Below, piece after piece: positions 15,487 through 25,308 of a stretch of 64,000 bases of DNA. Origin of the DNA: Mobiluncus porci (GTDB lineage Bacteria; Actinomycetota; Actinomycetes; Actinomycetales; Actinomycetaceae); NCBI RefSeq assembly GCF_009695935.1, contig NZ_VUMY01000009.1, positions 43,452 through 107,451 on the forward strand. The letters run 5' to 3'. The stretch's first letter is position 1. Each line of letters opens with the position of its first letter. A program made the translations under genes and the position numbers. Under the pieces are notes generated by a model. It saw only the letters and a list, made by a program, of their open reading frames with translations, was not told where the DNA came from and ran no database searches.

Positions 15487-16632
15487 ATGGCGAAAAACGA
15501 ACGGGCGAAGGCTCTGGAAACGGCCCTCGGTCAGATCGACAAGCAATTCGGTAAAGGCTCCGTGATGCGACTGGGGGATTCCGCGGTCAACAAGAGCATT
15601 TCGGTGATTCCGACCGGTTCTATTGCGCTGGATGTGGCGCTGGGAATCGGTGGTTTACCGCGCGGACGTATTGTAGAAATTTACGGTCCGGAGTCTTCGG
15701 GTAAGACTACGGTGGCGCTCCATGCGGTGGCGAGTGCGCAAAAGGCCGGCGGCAATGCGGCATTTATTGATGCGGAACACGCCCTCGATCCGGTGTATGC
15801 CCAAAATCTCGGGGTGGATATTGATAACTTGCTCGTGAGCCAACCCGACACCGGTGAACAGGCTCTCGAAATCGCGGATATGCTGATTCGCTCGGGCGGG
15901 CTCGACATTATCGTCATTGACTCTGTGGCGGCTCTCGTTCCGAAGGCGGAAATCGAGGGCGACATGGGGGATTCTCATGTCGGCTTGCAGGCGCGTTTGA
16001 TGAGTCAGGCTTTGCGTAAGCTCACCGGCGCCTTGTCCGCGACGGGAACCACTGCGATTTTCATCAACCAACTGCGCGAAAAGATTGGTGTCTTCTTCGG
16101 CTCTCCGGAGACAACCACCGGCGGTAAAGCGCTCAAATTCTATGCTTCGGTGCGAATCGATGTGCGACGGATTGAAACTTTGAAGAACGGTACCGATGCG
16201 GTAGGGAACCGAACTCGTGCCAAGATTGTCAAGAACAAGATGGCTCCGCCTTTCCGTCAGGCAGAATTCGATATCGTCTACGGTGAGGGTATCTCCCGTG
16301 AAGGAAGCCTGATTGACCTCGGGGTGGAGTCTGACGTGATTACGAAGTCCGGAGCCTGGTTCACCTACGGGGAACTTCAACTGGGGCAGGGGAAAGAAAA
16401 TGTCCGGAAGTTCTTGAAGGATAACCCTGAACTCGCCGATGAGATTGAAAACAAGATTCTTATTGCCATGGGAATTCGTGAAGATCCCAACGCTTCGGCG
16501 GAGGATACCGCCGGGGATGACGCGACCGAGAGCGCAGCCGATGAAACTGGCGAAGCCAAGATTGCTGTCGTTATGGATGAGACGGAAAACGAGAGCGCTA
16601 GTACTGCGAAGAAGATGCGGAAAGCCTCATGA
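15487..16632 (+). CDS. recA: recombinase RecA
   Basis: A 381 aa RecA. It polymerises on single-stranded DNA, drives strand exchange and triggers LexA self-cleavage. Walker [10 protein letters not shown] is at about 67-75, Walker [12 protein letters not shown], loop L1 region [10 protein letters not shown] and loop L2 [30 protein letters not shown] is intact. No intein interrupts the gene, unlike in some mycobacteria. The C-terminal ~40 residues are acidic, as usual for a regulatory tail. AAAGG precedes the ATG. It is SOS-controlled by the LexA box upstream and overlaps recX by ATGA. Confidence 0.98.
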   Translation: MAKNERAKALETALGQIDKQFGKGSVMRLGDSAVNKSISVIPTGSIALDVALGIGGLPRGRIVEIYGPESSGKTTVALHAVASAQKAGGNAAFIDAEHALDPVYAQNLGVDIDNLLVSQPDTGEQALEIADMLIRSGGLDIIVIDSVAALVPKAEIEGDMGDSHVGLQARLMSQALRKLTGALSATGTTAIFINQLREKIGVFFGSPETTTGGKALKFYASVRIDVRRIETLKNGTDAVGNRTRAKIVKNKMAPPFRQAEFDIVYGEGISREGSLIDLGVESDVITKSGAWFTYGELQLGQGKENVRKFLKDNPELADEIENKILIAMGIREDPNASAEDTAGDDATESAADETGEAKIAVVMDETENESASTAKKMRKAS

Positions 16633-17162
16633 GCCTACATTTAGTCGCCTCGGCAGCCAATGAGGCTGCCGAGGCGGGGCTAAATCTCTTAGACCGCCGT
16701 GCCGTGACCGAATCGCAGATGCGGGAGTACCTCGCGGAAAAAGGGTTCACTTCCGAAGCAGTGGAAGAAGCCGTGACGCTCTTCGGAGCTCGGGGGTGGT
16801 TAGATGACCACGATTACGCTACTGAACTCGTCCGGCAGCGGGCGGGAAAAGCCGGATTGTCGCGGGCGAAGCTCCGCGCCGACATGGAAAAACGGGGGCT
16901 CGAGACTGGGACCGTGGAGGCTGCGTTGAGGGCGCTCGACGAAGAGTCGCCCGACTGGGAAACGGCTAACGCGCGGGCTTTGCTGGCTGGAAAACTCACC
17001 TCGGCGCGCCGTGGCCTTGATATTGGCTCGCGCGAGGGACGGGCTAAATTACAGGCGAAACTCTGGCGTTATCTCGCCTCCCGCGGCTTTGATTCGGGTC
17101 TGGTGGGAATGCTGGTTCGCGAAACTATGGAAGAACTGAAAGAACTTGAAAGCGAAAACTGA
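16629..17162 (+). CDS. recX: RecA regulator RecX
   Basis: A 177 aa three-helix-repeat protein that binds RecA filaments and limits their activity. Recognisable repeat motifs are [22 protein letters not shown] with [40 protein letters not shown] and the C-terminal [15 protein letters not shown]. The ATG overlaps the recA stop by four bases and its own stop overlaps pncC, so it is translated from the SOS-induced recA message. Confidence 0.93.
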   Translation: MSLHLVASAANEAAEAGLNLLDRRAVTESQMREYLAEKGFTSEAVEEAVTLFGARGWLDDHDYATELVRQRAGKAGLSRAKLRADMEKRGLETGTVEAALRALDEESPDWETANARALLAGKLTSARRGLDIGSREGRAKLQAKLWRYLASRGFDSGLVGMLVRETMEELKELESEN

Positions 17163-17779
17163 TGAATAATCCATATGCTGCGGCGATGAGCGGGGAGGGG
17201 AGCGCCCGCAATATTGATACTTTACTTTCCTCCGAGCGGGCGCATTCTGAAAGTGGAGGCTCCTTGGGTCGTTTTGAGACAGAAAAATCCGCGCCTTTGC
17301 TGATTGACTGGATGCGTGAGCTCGGCTTGAGGCTTGCCTGTGCGGAATCTCTCACCGGTGGCATGATTGCCTCGACCCTGGTCGGGGTACCGGGCGCTTC
17401 TGACGTACTGAATGGCGGGGTCGTGACCTATGCCGATGCGATGAAAACCAAGGTGCTCGGCGTAGACGCGGACTTATTGGACGAAAAAACGGCTTATTCG
17501 CCAGAGTGCGCCATGTCAATGGCGGCCGGTGCCTTGCAGCTTTTTGATGCCGATGTGGCAGTTTCCTCCACGGGGGTAGCCGGGCCGGAATCTGACTTGG
17601 GCGTGCCTGCCGGAACCGGTTTTCTTGGTTGTGCTACCCCTTACACCATGCAGGTTTGGCCCATAACCGTTCCGGGGGAGCGCACCCGCCAAGAAATTCG
17701 CGAAGCCTTTACCCGCGGCGCCATCGCCCTGGTTTTGCGAACCCTCATCCACGACCGCGACAAAGGCCACTATGAGTGA
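17162..17779 (+). CDS. pncC: CinA-like C-terminal domain / nicotinamide-nucleotide amidase
   Basis: A 205 aa protein with only the C-terminal amidase domain of CinA; the molybdopterin-binding domain is absent. The domain motifs are CAESLTGGMIASTLVGVPGASD (with the proposed nucleophile Ser), GGVVTYADAMKTKVLGV and SSTGVAGPES. The first ~45 residues are an extra, probably disordered leader. Members deamidate NMN in pyridine nucleotide salvage. The link to recA is ancient: in several Gram-positive bacteria cinA and recA are co-transcribed. Here the order is recA-recX-pncC with TGATG overlap. Confidence 0.85.
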   Translation: MNNPYAAAMSGEGSARNIDTLLSSERAHSESGGSLGRFETEKSAPLLIDWMRELGLRLACAESLTGGMIASTLVGVPGASDVLNGGVVTYADAMKTKVLGVDADLLDEKTAYSPECAMSMAAGALQLFDADVAVSSTGVAGPESDLGVPAGTGFLGCATPYTMQVWPITVPGERTRQEIREAFTRGAIALVLRTLIHDRDKGHYE

Positions 17780-17831
17780 CACTTTCTGTCTAGTTCTGTT
17801 GCCTTATTGTGTCAAATAGATTAGGATTAAA

Positions 17832-18403
<572 letters not shown>

Positions 18404-18527
18404 ACACAATTATTGGTCTTACGAAGAGACAGTTTCAGAAGTGAATCCTGTTCGCTTGGAGTGAAACGCAAGCGGAAGAGGGCGTGAATGGCATTTTGTG
18501 CATTGAATCCCCCAAAAAGAGAATCAC

Positions 18528-18660
18528 GCGTGCACGAATGTACGGCGTGAAGACCGCGGACTCGTTATGAAAAAAATGAAAACGCTTTGAGCAGGCAATT
18601 CATCCAAAGCAAATTTGGCGCCAGGAGAAAATCACCATTACACCGTACATTCGTGCAAGC
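18528..18660. mobile_element. MITE-like element with terminal inverted repeats and 6 bp direct repeats
   Basis: The ends are inverted repeats of 18 bases with one mismatch (GCGTGCACGAATGTACGG at 18528-18545 against the complement of 18643-18660). They enclose about 97 bases without an open frame. Outside both ends lies AATCAC (18522-18527 and 18661-18666), which looks like a target-site duplication. The element sits between hicB and the reductase gene, ending about 50 bases before the latter's start. The transposase family that would move it is unknown. Confidence 0.62.
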
Positions 18661-18712
18661 AATCACCCCAAAGTGAGGATGAAATTCCTGAAACCCAAGT
18701 AGAATTGAAGGT

Positions 18713-19825
18713 ATGTCGCGACTGTTTGAACCGTATGAGCTGCACGGGGTGAAATTCCGCAACCGCCTGTGGATGCCGCCAATGTGCCAGTTCACAGCCT
18801 CTTCGGAAGGTCCGAGCGCTGGCTGGCCCAATGATTGGCATGAGGTTCACTACGGGGCTCGCGCTGCCGGAGGTGTCGGGGCTGTCATCGTTGAGGCCAC
18901 CGCAGTGAGTCCTGAAGGGCGTATCAGCCCTTTCGACTTGATGCTGGATCGGGATGAAAAGATTCCCGGTTTCGCGCGACTGGCAAATCTCATTAAAGAA
19001 GGCGGGGCGGTTGCCGGAATCCAAATCTCTCACGCGGGACGCAAAGCCTCCGCCTCCCCCTCCGGCACCCCGTTGGCTCCGGAAAATTCGACTCTCGGTG
19101 GGATTGGCTGGCAGACCGTGGCTCCGAGCCCCCTGCCATTCACGCCTCGCCACGAGCCTCCACGCGAGCTAACCCTTGCCGAAATCAAAAAAATCCAAAC
19201 CCAGTTTATAGAAGCCACTCGTCGTGCCCTCGATGCGGGATTCGAGTTTGTGGAGCTCCACGGCGCTCACGGTTATTTGCTGCACCAATTCCTTTCTCCC
19301 CTGACCAACCACCGCGTGGACGAGTATGGGGGAGACCTTGAGGGACGCTTCCGGTTTTGGAAAGAAATCGTCGTCATGATTCGCGGGGAATTGGGCAATA
19401 AGTTTCCCCTGCTGATGCGGATTTCCGCGACAAACTGGCTTCCCCAAGCGCAGTTCGAAATGCGCCGCGATGTGACCTTGGAGGACTGGGGAAAAATCGT
19501 GACCGAACTGGCGAGACTCGGGGTGGACTTTATAGACGTTTCCACCGGCGGCCTTGTCGACGGGGTGACAGTTCCGGAAGCCCCTGGCTACCAGGTCAAA
19601 TATGCTTCTGAAATCCAAAACCGCGGGCCGCTACCGGTTTCCGCCGTCGGGATGATTACCGAGCCCGCTCAAGCGGAACAGATTCTCGTCACCGGAGGAG
19701 CCAGCGTTGTCGAAGTCGGCCGGCCTTTATTGACTGATCCGTCCTTACCGCTGGCTTGGGCGACGCGGCTGGGCGACGAGGCGCCGGTTCCGGAACCTTA
19801 CACTCGGGGCACCCCGAGAATCTGA
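18713..19825 (+). CDS. NADH:flavin oxidoreductase, old yellow enzyme family (YqjM-like)
   Basis: A 370 aa FMN-dependent TIM-barrel reductase. The start RLFEPYELHGVKFRNRLWMPPMCQFTA contains the Cys of the thermophilic-like/YqjM class near residue 25. Other motifs are QISHAGRKAS (the His substrate ligands lie further on, in ELHGAHGYLLHQFLSP), NHRVDEYGGDLEGR and the phosphate-binding C-terminus VTGGASVVEVGRPLLTDP. It reduces activated C=C bonds at the expense of NAD(P)H; the natural substrate is unknown. It is a single gene with the MITE-like element in its upstream region. Confidence 0.92.
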   Translation: MSRLFEPYELHGVKFRNRLWMPPMCQFTASSEGPSAGWPNDWHEVHYGARAAGGVGAVIVEATAVSPEGRISPFDLMLDRDEKIPGFARLANLIKEGGAVAGIQISHAGRKASASPSGTPLAPENSTLGGIGWQTVAPSPLPFTPRHEPPRELTLAEIKKIQTQFIEATRRALDAGFEFVELHGAHGYLLHQFLSPLTNHRVDEYGGDLEGRFRFWKEIVVMIRGELGNKFPLLMRISATNWLPQAQFEMRRDVTLEDWGKIVTELARLGVDFIDVSTGGLVDGVTVPEAPGYQVKYASEIQNRGPLPVSAVGMITEPAQAEQILVTGGASVVEVGRPLLTDPSLPLAWATRLGDEAPVPEPYTRGTPRI

Positions 19826-19858
19826 GACTTCGCGCCGCGAGGCGAAGCTCCCGTCCCT

Positions 19859-19911
19859 AACCCAGGAGAATATCGCCCGTAGTGGCAGTGCGAGCCAAAT
19901 TCTCATGGGTT
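19859..19911. repeat. quasi-palindromic intergenic repeat, copy 1
   Basis: AACCCAGGAGAAT pairs with ATTCTCATGGGTT (12 of 13 positions) around a 27-base loop containing CGCCCG and GGCAGTGCG. The same left arm, including the preceding CCT and the CGCCCG-type continuation, appears again at 63844-63875. The hairpin lies between the convergent reductase and lipoprotein genes and may end transcription from either side. Confidence 0.6.
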
Positions 19912-19953
19912 TGGACCCCGACCCCGGCGTGACGTTGAGAAAAACGGAGGCCC

Positions 19954-20727
19954 CTAGCCTTTGGCGACCAAGGCTTGACCAAGGTGAGTCACGAGATTCT
20001 GTAAATCCGCCTTCGCGGCAGCAGCGTCCTTCTCTGGCTCCTTCCCATCGAAGTAAACGCGCAGGTCAAGGTTGCCAACCCGCTGGAAAATTCCAACCTC
20101 TGTAAAACTCGAGCCACCGCTGGGGGAAGCCGTCAAGGTAGTCATGAGACCATCAGTGGCGCCTTCAAGCGGGAAGGCTTTGGCACTCATCTTGAATTGG
20201 GTGACTTCACCGGCCTTGCCGTCAGTTCCCGGAACCGTCACAGTGTAACTGGGGCAAGTCTCGGCTAGGGCTTGCTGGGTCTGGCTGGGTTCTCCAGCCT
20301 CCTCCACTGCGGGATGAGAGCGCAACTGGACCCGAATTGTGGTGGCATTGCCTGCGGAAACCCCTTGAGAGAAAGCCGCGGGAAGTTCCGAGTTGTCCTT
20401 ATAGGTTTCCAGAAGCTTTTGTTGACAGTTCGCGGGATCAAAGGTAGCGGCCTGGATCAACTCCGTGCCCTGCTGGTCAGCCAGTCGCATCGTCCCCACG
20501 GTCTCGGCATCGATGACTTTCGGGCTCAATCCGCCAATCTCGGCTCCGCTCAACAGCACCCCGAGATTCGGACCTGAAAAATTCTTCACCATCGAGGGAA
20601 TCTCGCCCTTCTTGGCCTCATATTGTCCCATCGGGTCAGCCGAAGTTGCCTTGGTCCCACAACCAGCCAGTGCCGAGGCGGCCATCAGCAAGGCCGCACC
20701 CCCGGTCAATACGCGAGTGGTTTTCAT
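19954..20727 (-). CDS. lipoprotein of unknown function
   Basis: A 257 aa secreted lipoprotein. The signal peptide MKTTRVLTGGAALLMAASALAGC ends in lipobox ALAGC (Cys23). The mature part is a single globular domain with two cysteines that could pair (FDPANCQQ and ETCPSY). The general appearance resembles sensor-type lipoproteins of actinobacteria (PknH extracellular domain-like), but similarity is weak and I do not assign it. AAAGGAAGAGG precedes the ATG. It reads in the same direction as the ABC-F gene, 69 bases downstream of it. Confidence 0.75.
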   Translation of the reverse strand: MKTTRVLTGGAALLMAASALAGCGTKATSADPMGQYEAKKGEIPSMVKNFSGPNLGVLLSGAEIGGLSPKVIDAETVGTMRLADQQGTELIQAATFDPANCQQKLLETYKDNSELPAAFSQGVSAGNATTIRVQLRSHPAVEEAGEPSQTQQALAETCPSYTVTVPGTDGKAGEVTQFKMSAKAFPLEGATDGLMTTLTASPSGGSSFTEVGIFQRVGNLDLRVYFDGKEPEKDAAAAKADLQNLVTHLGQALVAKG

Positions 20728-20740
20728 CCTCTTCCTTTAC

Positions 20741-20776
20741 TTATCCGAGTTCTTGTCCGAATTCTTATCCGAAACC
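20741..20776. repeat. three 12 bp tandem repeats upstream of the lipoprotein gene
   Basis: TTATCCGAGTTC, TTGTCCGAATTC and TTATCCGAAACC follow each other without gap. They lie 14 bases beyond the lipoprotein start codon, in its promoter or leader. The 12 bp period could place a bound protein on one face of DNA, or vary by slippage. Confidence 0.6.
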
Positions 20777-20796
20777 GATTCTCCCAGTCTAGCGGC

Positions 20797-22410
20797 TTAG
20801 TCGGCTTCCACGAGTTCCAGGTACTCGTCATCGTCCCACAAATCCTCATCCCCATCTGGCAGCAGTAGCACCCTCTCGGGGGAAAGCGCCTGCACCGCGC
20901 CAGGGTCGTGGGTGACGAGAACCACCGCACCCTCGTAGCTCGCCAAAGACTTCAAGATTTCTTCCCGCGAGGCCGGGTCGAGGTTATTGGTCGGTTCATC
21001 AAGGAGCAGCACATTGGCCCCGCTCATCACCAGGGTCGCTAAAGCAAGTCGGGTTTTCTCCCCGCCTGACAAGACCCCGGTCGGTTTATCCGCATCCGAC
21101 CCGGAAAACAAGAACTGGCCAAGGAGAGAGCGCAGTTCGGTATCATTCAACCCCGGCGCGACCGCCTGGAGATTTTCCACGACCGTTAACGCGTTATCGA
21201 GAGTTTCGTGCTCCTGGGCATAATAGCCGAGTTTGAGCCCGTGGCCAGCGATGACTTCTCCAGTGTCGGGCTCTTCGAGACCTGCCAAGAGCCGCAGGAG
21301 CGTCGTCTTGCCCGCGCCGTTGAACCCCAAAACCACAACCTTGGCTCCGCGATCCACCGCTAAAGACAGGTCGGTAAAGACCTCTAAGGAACCGTAGGAT
21401 TTAGACAAGCCTTCGGCAGTGAGAGGAACTTTTCCGCAAGGCGCGGGCTTGGGAAACGCGAGTTTCGCGACCTTTTCACGAGGTCCTTCGGCTTGGGTGT
21501 TTTCGAGCAATGCCTCCGCGCGGCGCAGCATTTGCTGGGCGGCAACGGCCTTGGTGGCTTTGGCATGGAGGCGTTCTCCCTGTTCACGCAGGGAAGCGGC
21601 TTTCTTTTCCGCCACGGCCCGCTCGCGTTTCCGACGCGCTTCGTCTTCGGCGCGAGCCTTCAAATACGCCTTCCACCCGAGGTGATAGGTGTCTACCTGT
21701 CCGCGCAGGGCATCCAGAAACATGACCTGATTCACCGTCTCGTCAAGGAGTTTCACATTGTGGGAAATCACCAAGAAGCCGCCGGAAAATGAACGTAAAA
21801 AGCCGCGCAGCCACATTATCGAATCGTGATCAAGGTGGTTCGTGGGTTCATCTAGGAGCAGTGTGTCGGCTCCGGAAAACAGGACGCGAGCCAGCTCCAC
21901 GCGGCGGCGCTGTCCGCCGGATAGAGTCCCGAGTTTTTGGGCCATGGTCTTATTGTCGATGCCGAGGTTGGCGGCAATCTGGGCGGCCTCAGAGGCGGCA
22001 GCATAACCGCCGGAGACATGGAATTCCTGGTCGAGGCGAACATATTTTTCCATCGCCTTTTGCTGTTTTTCTCCGGTTTCAGCACTCATCGCCATCTCGG
22101 CTTTCCGGATTCGCGCCTCAATCTTGTCAAGACCCCTAACCGAAAGAATATGGTCGCGAACAATCTGGTCGGGGTCTACCTCTCCGGGGTCTTGGGGGAG
22201 ATACCCGGGGGTGCTGGTTCGAGAGACGCTACCCTCCACCTGGATGGCGTCGGGAAGTCCGGTTCCGGACAGGAGTCGCATCAACGTGGTTTTTCCCGCC
22301 CCGTTTCGCCCCACCAAACCAATCCGCATTCCCTTGTTTACCTGGAAAGATGCGTCATGCAACAGTACGCGGTCAGCAATCCGCAGCGTCAATCCGGTGG
22401 CAGTAATCAC
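20797..22410 (-). CDS. ABC-F family ribosome-associated ATPase
   Basis: A 537 aa soluble protein with two ABC domains and no membrane part. Domain 1 has GRNGAGKTT at 34-42, LSGGQRRRVELARVLF and LLLDEPTNHLD. The interdomain linker (about 245-325) is highly charged and helical, as in ABC-F factors that reach toward the ribosomal P/E site. Domain 2 has GFNGAGKTT, LSGGEKTRLALATLVM and LLLDEPTNNLD. It is close in layout to the actinobacterial group of M. tuberculosis Rv1473 (from memory). It may rescue stalled ribosomes or protect against ribosome-targeting antibiotics; which of these cannot be told. It starts with GTG and has a poor ribosome-binding site. Confidence 0.9.
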   Translation of the reverse strand: MITATGLTLRIADRVLLHDASFQVNKGMRIGLVGRNGAGKTTLMRLLSGTGLPDAIQVEGSVSRTSTPGYLPQDPGEVDPDQIVRDHILSVRGLDKIEARIRKAEMAMSAETGEKQQKAMEKYVRLDQEFHVSGGYAAASEAAQIAANLGIDNKTMAQKLGTLSGGQRRRVELARVLFSGADTLLLDEPTNHLDHDSIMWLRGFLRSFSGGFLVISHNVKLLDETVNQVMFLDALRGQVDTYHLGWKAYLKARAEDEARRKRERAVAEKKAASLREQGERLHAKATKAVAAQQMLRRAEALLENTQAEGPREKVAKLAFPKPAPCGKVPLTAEGLSKSYGSLEVFTDLSLAVDRGAKVVVLGFNGAGKTTLLRLLAGLEEPDTGEVIAGHGLKLGYYAQEHETLDNALTVVENLQAVAPGLNDTELRSLLGQFLFSGSDADKPTGVLSGGEKTRLALATLVMSGANVLLLDEPTNNLDPASREEILKSLASYEGAVVLVTHDPGAVQALSPERVLLLPDGDEDLWDDDEYLELVEAD

Positions 22411-22442
22411 CTAAAGAGTTTAGCCGCAACTCGTGTTCATCC

Positions 22443-22478
22443 GGAAAAAATGGTGGCTCTGGTGGCTCTAGGCCACCC
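22443..22478 (-). terminator. terminator of the helical-repeat gene cluster
   Basis: Read on the minus strand, GGTGGCCTAGAGCCACC forms a stem-loop. A second GCCACC and then ATTTTTT follow. It lies just beyond the stop of the last minus-strand TPR-like gene (22498). Confidence 0.5.
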
Positions 22479-22497
22479 CCGTACACGTAGCGCGCCT

Positions 22498-23799
22498 TCA
22501 ACGTCGAGTCTTGATCCACAAACGGTCAAAGGCCCAAGCCGATAGCTCTCCGGCAACCTCCCGATCACGGTCCAAAGCATGCAATAAATCCCCGGCCTCT
22601 CGCATGAGCGCCAGCGCCCAATTGGTGGTTTTCTCACGGTCAGAGCCCGCCGAGGCCATGAGCTGCACCGCGCATTTCCGGAGATAACGAGCCCGCAGCA
22701 ACGGCTGTTCACTATACAAATCGGCCGCGGACCCGTAGAGGCCGGCGGCCCGAATGCCTTGCAGGTCGCGAGCGGCCAAATCCGCGGCGATTACGGTGAA
22801 CTCCTGTTCGAGGCCCAAATCATGGATCCGGTGCGCATAAGTCGCGACCTCTTCGGCATATTCGATCCCTTTCTTGGCTCGTCCCATGCGGTTTAGGGCC
22901 TGGGCTAAAATCGACTTCACCCCTACGCGCCGCGCTTGTCCAAGGTTCAGCCGGTCGAAGAGTTTCAGAGCCTGAATCCCGTGGGTAATCACATCGATAT
23001 CTGCGTAGATAGCTGCATCGAGTTCAGTGCGGGTCGCCTCCAACATGGCCTCTTGCAGTAGCAACCCCTCCGACTTGGCGACCCTGATGAGCTCCTCGAC
23101 GAGGGTAAAAGCCGCCCCATAGTCCCCGGCGTCTTTCTCAATCTGGAGCCGCATCATCCCCAAAGCCATTCGCGCTCCTTGGGCATCTTTGAAAATCCCG
23201 AGGTTACTTTCCGAATCATCCAGGAGGAAAATGGCCTGAGACTCTTGCCCCTCGGCGAGATAAATCTGGGCCGCCAATAAGGTGGTATCCAACCGCAGGC
23301 TCTCGGTTTCCCGAGAGGCCTCCTGTTGCAAAATCTTCGCGGCCTTAATATCCCCGAGCCACAGTAGGCACTCCGAAAGCACCACCATGGCCTCTGACTT
23401 CGTTTTCGAAAGGGGCAGTGGGCCGAGCATTTTTATCAAGCCGGTGGCGGTGGCGGTGGCCTCCTGCGGATCCATCTTCTCCAACAGCAGCCGCAAGGCT
23501 TGAGCGAGAGCCAAAGTGGCGCCTACCTGGTCGCGAGCTCCGTGCGACCACAGGGCAACCTGCCGCCAAGCGGTGGCTGCGGCCTCGTTCTCGCCGCGAG
23601 CCACCAGCATGTCCGCCCACAGTCGCATCACATTGAGATTTTCCGCTAGCGAGCGGGTCTCGGAGCCTTTAAACGGATTGGCTAGGGGAAAAGCCTGCAA
23701 AGCGTAGGCCAGTAAACGCAGGCTTACTGAATGGCTGGCGGAAACATATTGCGCGGCAATATCCGGCAGTAGCAGGGTGTTCTCCAGTCGCCTCGCCAT
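22498..23799 (-). CDS. helical-repeat (TPR-like) protein 1 of unknown function
   Basis: A 433 aa cytoplasmic protein made almost entirely of amphipathic helices in TPR-like pairs, for example ALAQALRLLLEKMDP, AMVVLSECLLWLGDIKAAKIL and ILAQALNRMGRAKKGIEYAEEV. The start at 23799 overlaps the upstream stop (TAATG), in preference to an upstream ATG within the preceding gene. Its C-terminal segment AAGLYGSAADLYSEQPLLRARYLRK matches the corresponding AANLYGFCAELSVGSVAIQARFLRK of the upstream gene, so the two are paralogues. No enzymatic motif is present. It is presumably a scaffold or adaptor; partner unknown. Confidence 0.75.
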   Translation of the reverse strand: MARRLENTLLLPDIAAQYVSASHSVSLRLLAYALQAFPLANPFKGSETRSLAENLNVMRLWADMLVARGENEAAATAWRQVALWSHGARDQVGATLALAQALRLLLEKMDPQEATATATGLIKMLGPLPLSKTKSEAMVVLSECLLWLGDIKAAKILQQEASRETESLRLDTTLLAAQIYLAEGQESQAIFLLDDSESNLGIFKDAQGARMALGMMRLQIEKDAGDYGAAFTLVEELIRVAKSEGLLLQEAMLEATRTELDAAIYADIDVITHGIQALKLFDRLNLGQARRVGVKSILAQALNRMGRAKKGIEYAEEVATYAHRIHDLGLEQEFTVIAADLAARDLQGIRAAGLYGSAADLYSEQPLLRARYLRKCAVQLMASAGSDREKTTNWALALMREAGDLLHALDRDREVAGELSAWAFDRLWIKTRR

Positions 23800-25298
23800 T
23801 ATGAATCTTCCTTCACTTTTGTTTTTACCGAGCTTTCCCCGGAAAGACCGCTGAGCCACTCTCGAAGCGTGTTCCATCTCGCTAACTCGGCGGCGCCGCG
23901 GTCGAGGTCTCCCTCTGGAGTAGACACTAGCAGAGCTAAGGCCTTGTTCAGGAGATCTTCAGCTAAGGATAAGGCAGTTCGGACTTCGATGGCGCTCAAA
24001 TCGGTTGGTTTTGCGGGTGTGGGGTAGAAAGCTTCCTCCAGGCTCGCTGTGGTTTCGTCCCCGGGGGAGTCTGGTTCAACAAGGGCTTGCGGGGGTTGCA
24101 GGCCGACGGTCTCGATGACAGCCTCGGCTTCTTTTCTCAGAAAACGCGCCTGGATGGCCACCGATCCGACGGAGAGCTCAGCGCAAAACCCGTAGAGATT
24201 CGCGGCTCGAGCCTGGTCTCCAACCTTGCGAGCCGCCTTGGCTCCCATCTCGTAGAGGAGAATGGCAGAAGCCACATCCCCGTGTTCGCGGGCGCGGGTT
24301 CCTGCGATTTCGGCGCAATTGAGCGCCTGGAGGTGTTTGTCGAGGCTGGAGAGAGTCTCTACCAGAACAATATCTAGGGTTCGCACCACCTCATTGTTGA
24401 CCCCGATTTCGTGAGCTTGATCCAAAGCCCAAGACGCTAAATCCACCACGATTTCTGACTTGCCCAACTCCACGAGGGAAGAGACCTGTTCCATGGCGGA
24501 GACCACCGCGAGGTAGGGAAGCTCATAGTCGCGACACAAATCCGTCACGATACGCAGATGGTTGGCGGCGTCTGCGTGGCGTCCCACAGCGCGATACCAG
24601 GTTCCCAAAAACTGTCTCACCTCGACTTGGAGGGCGAGGGGATCTTCCGAATCGCGCCCCAAAATGAGCTCCCCGAACTCGAGAGCCTCATCGATCTCCC
24701 CATTGCACGCCAGTAAAACCGCATCCGCCAAGTCAAGGCTGGCACGTAAAGACTCCTTATCGGGACAAATGATGCGGGCTTGGGCGAGGGTCTCGCGTCC
24801 ATCATCGTTGGCGCCAATCAGCGCGAAACCGTGGGTGAGATGGACCAGCGTTGCAGTAGCGAGATCGGGGTTTTGACTCAGGGCCGTGGGGTGTGACTCG
24901 AGGAGTCCCGCAATGTCCCTCAAATCATCTCGAATCGAGCCGACAAAGGGGGAGCCATGCTCTGTGTCATCATCGAGGCGAAAAGACCGGTCCACGTGGA
25001 GCTGCGCCAAAGCAGCTGCTTGAGATACCACATCTCCCATGCCGGCGGCTTGGGTGGCGGCGAACTTGTAGATAGCGCGGCAGGCGTTAACATCCCCCAA
25101 AGTGTCGAGCAAGGTAGCCCGCAGTCTTAGAAAAGCAATGGAATTCGCTGGTTTTACCGCGCTCAGCGGGGCGTTGGGGAAAAAGCGAAGCATCCGATCC
25201 GCGAGCCGCCACGCGAAAGAGCCGGTGGCGGTGGCATAGGCCTCACACAATTCGTCCAGCGTCTGCGGGAGGGGCGGGAGGGTAATACGCTGGGACAT
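23799..25298 (-). CDS. helical-repeat (TPR-like) protein 2 of unknown function
   Basis: A 499 aa paralogue of the next gene downstream. Helical repeats cover residues 1-400, for example WRLADRMLRFFPN, RLRATLLDTLGDVNACRAIYKF and DAVLLACNGEIDEALEFGELI. A low-complexity acidic linker (about 405-440) then leads to a last helical bundle. It lacks signal peptide, membrane segments and catalytic motifs. It lies 10 bases after the stop of protein 3 and overlaps protein 1 in TAATG, so 3-2-1 form an operon. No clear Shine-Dalgarno precedes the ATG, consistent with coupling to the upstream gene. Confidence 0.75.
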   Translation of the reverse strand: MSQRITLPPLPQTLDELCEAYATATGSFAWRLADRMLRFFPNAPLSAVKPANSIAFLRLRATLLDTLGDVNACRAIYKFAATQAAGMGDVVSQAAALAQLHVDRSFRLDDDTEHGSPFVGSIRDDLRDIAGLLESHPTALSQNPDLATATLVHLTHGFALIGANDDGRETLAQARIICPDKESLRASLDLADAVLLACNGEIDEALEFGELILGRDSEDPLALQVEVRQFLGTWYRAVGRHADAANHLRIVTDLCRDYELPYLAVVSAMEQVSSLVELGKSEIVVDLASWALDQAHEIGVNNEVVRTLDIVLVETLSSLDKHLQALNCAEIAGTRAREHGDVASAILLYEMGAKAARKVGDQARAANLYGFCAELSVGSVAIQARFLRKEAEAVIETVGLQPPQALVEPDSPGDETTASLEEAFYPTPAKPTDLSAIEVRTALSLAEDLLNKALALLVSTPEGDLDRGAAELARWNTLREWLSGLSGESSVKTKVKEDS

Positions 25299-25308
25299 GG
25301 CTCTAAGT

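Noticed and set aside
15248..15546. Two minus-strand frames over the recA leader
   Set aside because: They run through the recA promoter and LexA box and have no protein family features.
15487..16632. Possible intein in recA
   Set aside because: All RecA motifs are contiguous and the length is normal.
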